In this document: one piece after another, positions 58,362 to 64,000 of the stretch
How the letters are laid out: each line of letters opens with the position of its first letter
How positions within the stretch are numbered: the first letter of the stretch is position 1
Origin: Pycnococcus provasolii
Taxonomy: Eukaryota > Chlorophyta > Pseudoscourfieldiophyceae > Pseudoscourfieldiales
DNA: 64,000 bases
Reading direction: 5' to 3'
NCBI GenBank assembly: GCA_049487715.1
Contig: CP150553.1
Location: 868,001 to 932,000, forward strand
Translations under genes and position numbers: made by a program
The notes under the pieces: generated by a model
What the model was told of the DNA's origin: nothing
Databases searched by the model: none
What the model saw: only the letters and a program-made list of their open reading frames with translations

Positions 58362-60405
58362 TCACCAGCGCACACGAAGTGCGTATCGCTTGAAGCGCCA
58401 CAGGGCACCACGCCACTGACGCAAGCGCTGAAGAAGTGCGGCTAAGATTTTGTGAAACCATCCAACCTTGCGCGCCGCAGACAGTCTGGAATCGCGCATG
58501 CGCACAAAGTTGCTCCACTCTTGTGCTAACTTGAAGGTCGTGATGTCCATCTTGGCACACAGTCCTCTGAGAAGAACGCTTGCACGGCCAAGAAAGACGA
58601 GACTCTGCGGGAAGCTTTTCACCTGCGCCACAGGACTGTACTTGCTGAGCTCACCGCTCTCAAAGTCGAAATCCTCACCACTCGGTAATTTTTCCGCCGA
58701 CGCATCGAAGAGCCAGGTGGCCAAGGCTGCTGCCGTTTGCTTCGGTGCCGTGGGAAAAAAGCGTACGCCTAGCCCACCGACCAACGACGCCATCTGCAAA
58801 TCCACCTCCGCTTGCTCGTCAGCTGTGCTTGCATCGCGCGTGAGAAGAAGCTGCACGATCTGCTCCACTCTAGCGACGTCCTCGGATGGCAGAACTTTGC
58901 ACTGCCCCCAGTCAATCAGTGCGACGCGAGGGGGCATCTTCTCCAAGTCAATCAAGATGTTTCCGGGGTGGGGATCGCCGTGAAATAGCGCACCTACTGG
59001 CGCTGCTCCCTTGGAGGCTGTGTCCGGCACGTACTCAGGTTGCATTTCAGAAGGCGACTTGCCAAATAGCATCGCTGCGTAGCCTCGCGCGAGAGCCTGC
59101 GCGATGGCCATGCCAACCACCTTCTCGGCAGCACCCGCGAGTGGGCCTTTGTCGACACCGCCACTATCTTTCTCAGCTTTCTGAGCTGTTGCGGCGAGTG
59201 CTGACAGCGACTGTCCATTCATTAGATCCATCACGAGAACGGTTCGAGACGTGAGATGCATGAACGGTTGTGGAACGTCGATCGGCCAATCGCCAGTCAG
59301 TCCTGAGTTGCGAGAGAGGACGCGTCGCAGAGCACGAATTAGTTTCAGGAGCACATGTCCACCTCGTCCTGCGTCGCCTTTTTGTGATCCGTACGCTTTC
59401 GTGAGAGCTGCTCGAACGACGTTCATGTTCGCCGCCTCACGGCGGAAGTCAAATTCATTCTCCATCGCGTCCGCAATTTCCTGGAACACAACAGAATAGT
59501 CGACAGGAAGCCTATCCCTCAGGGCACCTGCGACGAGAAGAACGTTCGTGACGTCGCCGCGCATGACATCCTCGACGTTCGGTCGCTGCACCTTGACAGC
59601 CACCTCCGTATCCTTTCCTGACTTGCTCCATCTCGCTCGCACGACGGCGCGGTGAACTTGAGCGATGGATGCGCTTCCGATGGGAATTTCGTCGAATTGC
59701 GCGAACACGTCATCAATCTTCGCTCCGTTGAGGTTGCGAGTTAGCGAGTCTTGCACAACCTTCCTTACGACGTCGATGGGCATGGGATCCATGCCGTCTT
59801 GGAGTGCGCGAAGCTCCGTGCAGTACTGCTGCGGGAAGAGGTCAGGCCTACTTCCGATGATTTGCCCTGGATTTGATGCGTGTGGTGGTGGTAGACTGTT
59901 AGTGCATGTTGTTTTGTGCGCCGTGGCTGTTTTGAGGTATGAAGGCAGACTTACCGCTCTTGACGTAAAAACCCTTGAGTCGATATGTGGCGTCTGCCAC
60001 CTGTTGCGCCCCCCAGTCGTGACATTTTTCCCATTCGTCCTGTGCCGGAGGCGGTAGCATTTTCAATGTCTTCGCAATGTCTTCCCAAAGCCCGAGTCTC
60101 GCGCAGTTGAGCAGGACTGGCCCGACCTGTTTCCAGAACTCTGCGGACCTCTGCGCGCGTTCGAGCGGCGTGTTCGGCTTAGGCGCTGTCCCGTTTCCGT
60201 CTCCATCCGTGGTGGCCAGAGCCGCCGCTGTTGAGACTGACGACGCCGCGGCGTATTTTTGCGCGACACGAACTTGCCCAGTGCAGTATTTTTTTCTCGC
60301 GCATGGCCCACCAGTTCTCCAGTCGCGAGAACGCCCCGTTGAAGTTGTGCGTTTTGCTTTGGCGCCGTTGGAGTGCGTACCCACACACAGTTGAGTGGCG
60401 GGCAT
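58362..60405 (-). CDS. ABC1/ADCK (UbiB-like) atypical kinase, one intron
   Basis: Exons 60405-59955 and 59866-58362, 651 aa. Family landmarks: the KxGQ motif, here YVKSGQIIGSRPDLFP, created exactly by the splice; PIGSASIAQVHRA (Ala-rich loop); VAVKVQRPNV; FDFRREAANM; FHGDPHPGNILI; and ALIDWGQCKVLP. ABC1K proteins of plastids and mitochondria control prenylquinone metabolism. The N-terminus (MPATQLCVGTHSNGAKAKR) may be an organelle presequence. The C-terminus has a basic Arg/Trp-rich end. A telobox lies 120-130 nt upstream. It is convergent with the glycosyltransferase-like locus. Confidence 0.88.
59867..59954 (-). other. Spliceosomal intron in ABC1K, 88 nt
   Basis: On the minus strand the donor is GTAAGT (from 59954) and the acceptor is ATCCAG (to 59867), with CACTAAC upstream of the acceptor as branch point. 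Splicing joins KSG|Q within the diagnostic KxGQ motif. Confidence 0.92.
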
Positions 60406-60522
60406 CAGGCTCCAAGCCACCCTTGTTGCTACTCACGAAATGTGTGGTATGGGGCGAACATAGGGGGATTAGATTTGGGATCTCCATCCCGGACGAGAGG
60501 GAAAGGGAAGGGAAGGGGACCA

Positions 60523-60534
60523 GTTAGGGTTAGG
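60523..60534. promoter_or_regulatory. Telobox upstream of ABC1K
   Basis: GTTAGGGTTAGG, 118-129 nt upstream of the ABC1K start codon. Confidence 0.5.
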
Positions 60535-61380
60535 AGGGGAAGTCAAGTGCCAAAAAGTCAGATGTTTATTACTGTGTCCAAAACCCGAAAGTCACGTTTG
60601 GCCCCCCTCGACAAGGGAGGGTGGGTTGGATGTCGACGCAAGGTGCGGCGACAAAAGCACAGGATGCCACGCCCAGGCCGCGGCAGGAGAAGGGAGCCCG
60701 CCCGCCCGCCCGAAGGAAGGAAGGAAAAAACCCAACCCTGCTAACGCCTGATTAGAGGGAAGTCAAGTCCATGTTATCGGCAGCGGTAAGATCAGCCAGT
60801 CGAAGAAAAAGCGGCCGGCGTAAGTAGGCGGCGTGGCTCGGCTGATGTAGTGCTGCGATAACGTTTCGAGTCCACGGCCCATCCGCCGAGGAACTCGATT
60901 TTGCTGCGCGGAAGGGGAACCATTTCCGCAGGACGCGCCACCAGAGCGAAGAGAGCGCGCCGTGTACACGCCCCCTCTGGCGGCTCAGGCTGACAGTGGT
61001 CAGCGCTTACCGAGATGCGGCCGAGGGCGTCACCAAAATTAGTTTTTTCGTGAAGCCTCGCCCGGAAGCTCAAAGAAATGCGTCGCGGTGGGTAGACAGC
61101 TGCGCGCGGCTTGAAGTTGCGCGCAGTAGCCAAGCCCGCAAAACGCGCGGGAATGACAGCGGAAATCGGCCCGGCTGGTTGCGGTCGATTCCGTGGTCGG
61201 TTTTGACGTGCTGACGCGTGACCGTCACACAATGTGCGGCGGAATCGGGGTCAGCTGTCAGATCTGTTGTAGGCAACAGAAGAATGGAGATGGGCCGCGA
61301 CATCGTCATAAAACAGATGGCGACGGCGAGGAGAGCCCGCATGAGCGAGGGCGTTTGGTTCTCGCAGGTTCTGATTTGGG

Positions 61381-61450
61381 GTTTCTAGGATTAGGGTTTT
61401 GTTTGGGGTTAGGGTTGGATCTAGGGTTAGGTCTAGGGTTACGTTTAGGG
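61381..61450. repeat. Degenerate TTAGGG array
   Basis: About seven units (GATTAGGG, GGTTAGGG, CTAGGGTTAGG, GTTTAGGG) in 70 nt, with substitutions between units. Confidence 0.7.
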
Positions 61451-61560
61451 TTTCTGGGTGAGTTTGGTTTCGGAGTTCCGCCACGTGGGTTTGTGACATG
61501 GTGTGAAGGAGTGGCGGCTCCCGGACGCTGGTTTTGTCTGGGGACATAGATTGAGTTGGA

Positions 61561-64000
61561 TTTGGATGAGATTTGATTGAGGGCCTTATCACCACGTCTA
61601 CGGTGGTGAAGAGGTGTCTCTTGAGGCCTCGGACGGCCCAGAGGATCTGTAGGGAGCCACTAGATGGGTCGTCCGATGAACCTTGTAAACGATTCATTCC
61701 TTTTCTTCTGTCTACTCGATTTGTAGTCAGGGGAGATCAAGTCTTAATTAGTGGCGGCCATCACAGTGGTTATCACTACTCTACACCGACTCCAGTGTGC
61801 CTTGTATTTAAGGTCACTTAGGTGGCACAGTGTTTTGAGTGCTTGGTTTCAGTCATGGAACCGGGTCCTCCCACGGAGGGCTCCGCGGACAAATCAAACA
61901 TGGAAAACAATAATGAGCCTCACCCCGGAGGTCAAAGTGACCTTGAACATCTAGCTGCGCACTCGTCAGCGAGGAGGAGCGACGAAGGCAAGAGGCCCTC
62001 AGGGAGTGAGGAGCGGTAGAGAATTCCCCAGGACAGTTACCTGCGGGCACGCCGCGGCCTGCCCGTACGCAGCTCGACGGAGACAACATCAGAACGGAAA
62101 CGGCACGGCTTCGAGACAGTTCAAGAACCTCGAAGCGTGCTCAACGTACTCGCGGAGACCGACTGGGCGATCGACGAGGGCACCGTCGGAAGGGAAAATT
62201 CCCAGAAAAGTCGATCGATGACTTCCCCCGCCTGAAACCGCAGTGCACCGGCAACGCCGGCGACTTTCCGATCTTCAAGGGCGCGTAGACACGACCTCGC
62301 GCACTACCAGCTTCTGAGTTTTACCATCGCGACAGCGATCCAACCAAGAACTCGCGTCCGCGACAGCTCTCCGATTTAAGGAGTCTGTCGCCACGACGCA
62401 ACCCTTCGGGAAGCACGTGAAGTGGCACCGGCCGTCGATCGCACGCAACTTGAACGAGTCGTGCACGCCGCACACAACGCAAGTCGGCCTACGACGCCGT
62501 GCTGACTTCTTTCGCCACAATGTGCGGCGGCCCGGAGAGAACTTGACTACACGATTCCATCGTTGCAGCAAGGCACGAATTCAGTTCGATCTACCTGCGT
62601 GAGCTCCAAGGACACGTGCTTGAGATCGCCGCTGCGACATCGACATCTCCGACGAGGCCGGATCATCCAGCTCATCCAGAACGCCAGCCGGACCTCAAAA
62701 CGCGGGCCAAGCTCTCTCGCCGCCTCATCGGCGACGACCTGGCTGAGGTCATACGTGACCTCCTGGATGACGCGGACATCTCCGATACGGACGAAGATCC
62801 ACGCAAACGCAGTATGCTTGACGCGCCGCCACGTCGCAACCCCCGTCGGCCGGGAATCGCACGTATCTGACGTCAGAGAACGCCTCTACCGCGCGTATCG
62901 GGTCGACATGCGCGGGGTATGTCACGGCTGTCTCAGCCCCGACCATCGTCAATTTGACGAACGGGACGGAAGTGGGTATGCCCCAACACCCAGAGCGCCA
63001 GATGAAGGAAGTTCCCTGCTCCTGGGAAATCGCTGCCGCACAAGCAACGCGCGTTCCGTTCGAGCGCACGCCGCCGCCGCCGGAAGTGCCTCCCAACGAC
63101 GACGAGAGGAGGAGCAACGCCCGACGGACGGACAACGCGGGCCACGCCAGCGAGGCGGCCACGCCACCACCGACGGCGAAGACGATTGAAGCGTGAGAGG
63201 AGCGTATCATTTCGCATTAGCACACAAGCGGCCGCTATATGGCCACTCAGCCCCCCCGAAGACGCAGGAGGAGCTCATCACGCATCGCGTTCTTTGGGAC
63301 AGTTGGGCGACTGAATGCCACTGGGACAAATCCATCTTCGTTGGAAATTGCAATCCAGTGGAGCCACGCTCGAAGGAGTCAATCCGACGCCGGTTGAACC
63401 ACTCGTTGGATCCGTGAATTCCAATTGCACACGCCCGAGGGACGCACCGGCACGATACGCACAAGATGTTCTACTCGAAGGACTGCCGGTCACGATCCTC
63501 TCGGAGCATGGTACTCGGAGGAGATGCTCACACGTTCGAAGGCCCGTCTGATGCTCAACCCACAGTCACGGTGCTCGATCGAATGGCAACTGTGATGGCG
63601 GACTTCAATCGGCCGGAACAGCCTTCGTGGAGTATCCGATTTAAGACGTGCATGATGAAGCTGGACGAGATGCACGTGACCGAGATCAACAACATCACGT
63701 CACGTAGGAGACGCCTTGGATGGTACGATGATGCCCGCCCCCGGAGCAGATCGTCGAGGCCGGTCGTACCGGAACAGCCGCACGTACTCAGGGAAAACAC
63801 ACAAGCCGAGGTCGCAGAAATTCGCCGACACCATGCATGCAGCACCACGAAAGTACGTGGGTCGTCGATTCGATCTCTTCTCTGAGGACGACGGTGGGTA
63901 ACACACGGCGAGGGCATCATCATCGACTATGATGCCAACACCGGATGGTGGCGCGGCCGATACGATGACGACGTGGAGGGTCTCAACGTGCAGGAGGAGG
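61561..64000 (+). mobile_element. Decayed LTR-retroelement-like sequence, right end outside window
   Basis: No long frame survives. About 61570-61843 may be an LTR remnant: it includes a TATA-like TGTATTTAAGG and is followed by TGGTTTCAGTC at about 61845, similar to the tRNA-Met primer-binding site TGGTATCAGAGC of copia-type elements. ATG 61856 opens a 54-codon acidic frame (MEPGPPTEGSADKSN). Further frames alternate through 62000-63900. Near 63440 GLPVTILSEHGT faintly recalls a retroviral protease. At the right edge a Tudor/chromo-like module appears (KYVGRRFDLFSEDDGG, then in another frame IIIDYDANTGWWRGRYDDD). No integrase or reverse transcriptase is visible within the window. Confidence 0.35.

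Larger units (their letters stand above)
60406..61560. other. Intergenic region with telobox clusters
   Basis: About 1.15 kb without a supported gene. Teloboxes lie at 60523-60534 and, more densely and degenerately, at 61381-61450 (about seven TTAGGG-like units). The latter has no clear gene beside it and may mark a promoter of an unrecognised transcript or a relic of telomeric sequence. Confidence 0.45.

Noticed and set aside
59899-60420. A separate gene upstream of the ABC1 kinase
   Set aside because: The GTAAGT/ATCCAG intron joins it to the kinase frame and recreates the KxGQ motif, so it is exon 1.

Overview
The window is a gene-dense, GC-rich piece of a eukaryotic nuclear genome, most likely from a green alga (Chlorophyta, perhaps a prasinophyte-type lineage; the exact taxon is inference). 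The evidence is a plastid gene set (lumenal C-terminal processing protease, plastid fibrillin, flavodiiron protein, carotenoid cleavage dioxygenase, cysteine synthase with transit-like N-terminus), green-lineage wall chemistry (XEG113-like arabinosyltransferase), eukaryotic nuclear machinery (MCM4, KDM5, RPAC2, VPS51, complex I 51-kDa subunit), few and tiny GT-AG introns (73-119 nt, three of them with a CTAAC branch-like element), and TGTAA poly(A)-type signals shortly after several stop codons. There are no bacterial operons or ribosome binding sites.

Layout. 1-20127: aspartyl protease (5' end outside the window), CtpA, small 2Fe-2S protein, a doubtful ORF, alpha/beta hydrolase, arabinosyltransferase-like protein, cysteine synthase, VPS51, a coiled-coil plastid-like protein, an Asp/Asn beta-hydroxylase-like gene (1 intron), a fibrillin (1 inferred intron), a plastid M41-like protease homologue and a CCD. 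20244-32922: flavodiiron protein, a gene-poor stretch with a perfect hairpin, a frameshifted aspartyl protease, and a large KDM5/JARID1 gene whose JmjC domain has lost two of three iron ligands. 32923-34395: complex I NDUFV1. 34396-37706: a disturbed zone with fragments of a Tousled-like kinase and of IWS1, an HNH-like fragment, an isolated EF-hand ORF and 79-bp repeats. 37707-45480: an orphan gene and a 2273-aa EF-hand membrane protein. 46051-52311: probable ciliary genes (PACRG-like, a possible FAP119/CCDC189 homologue), a 1.16-kb fold-back inverted repeat with a nested 235-bp MITE-like insertion, a small membrane protein and RPAC2. 52772-60405: MCM4, a purple acid phosphatase-like gene, a broken glycosyltransferase-like locus and an ABC1/ADCK kinase (1 intron). 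60406-64000: telobox-rich intergenic DNA, then a decayed LTR-retroelement-like stretch running off the right edge.

Genes alternate strands and are often divergently paired. Telomere-repeat-like (telobox, TTAGGG/CCCTAA) clusters lie about 60-260 nt upstream of at least eight start codons and look like a shared promoter element, not chromosome ends. The most unusual items are the nested fold-back element whose other arm keeps the exact empty site, the catalytically degenerate KDM5, and the cluster of truncated housekeeping-gene fragments.
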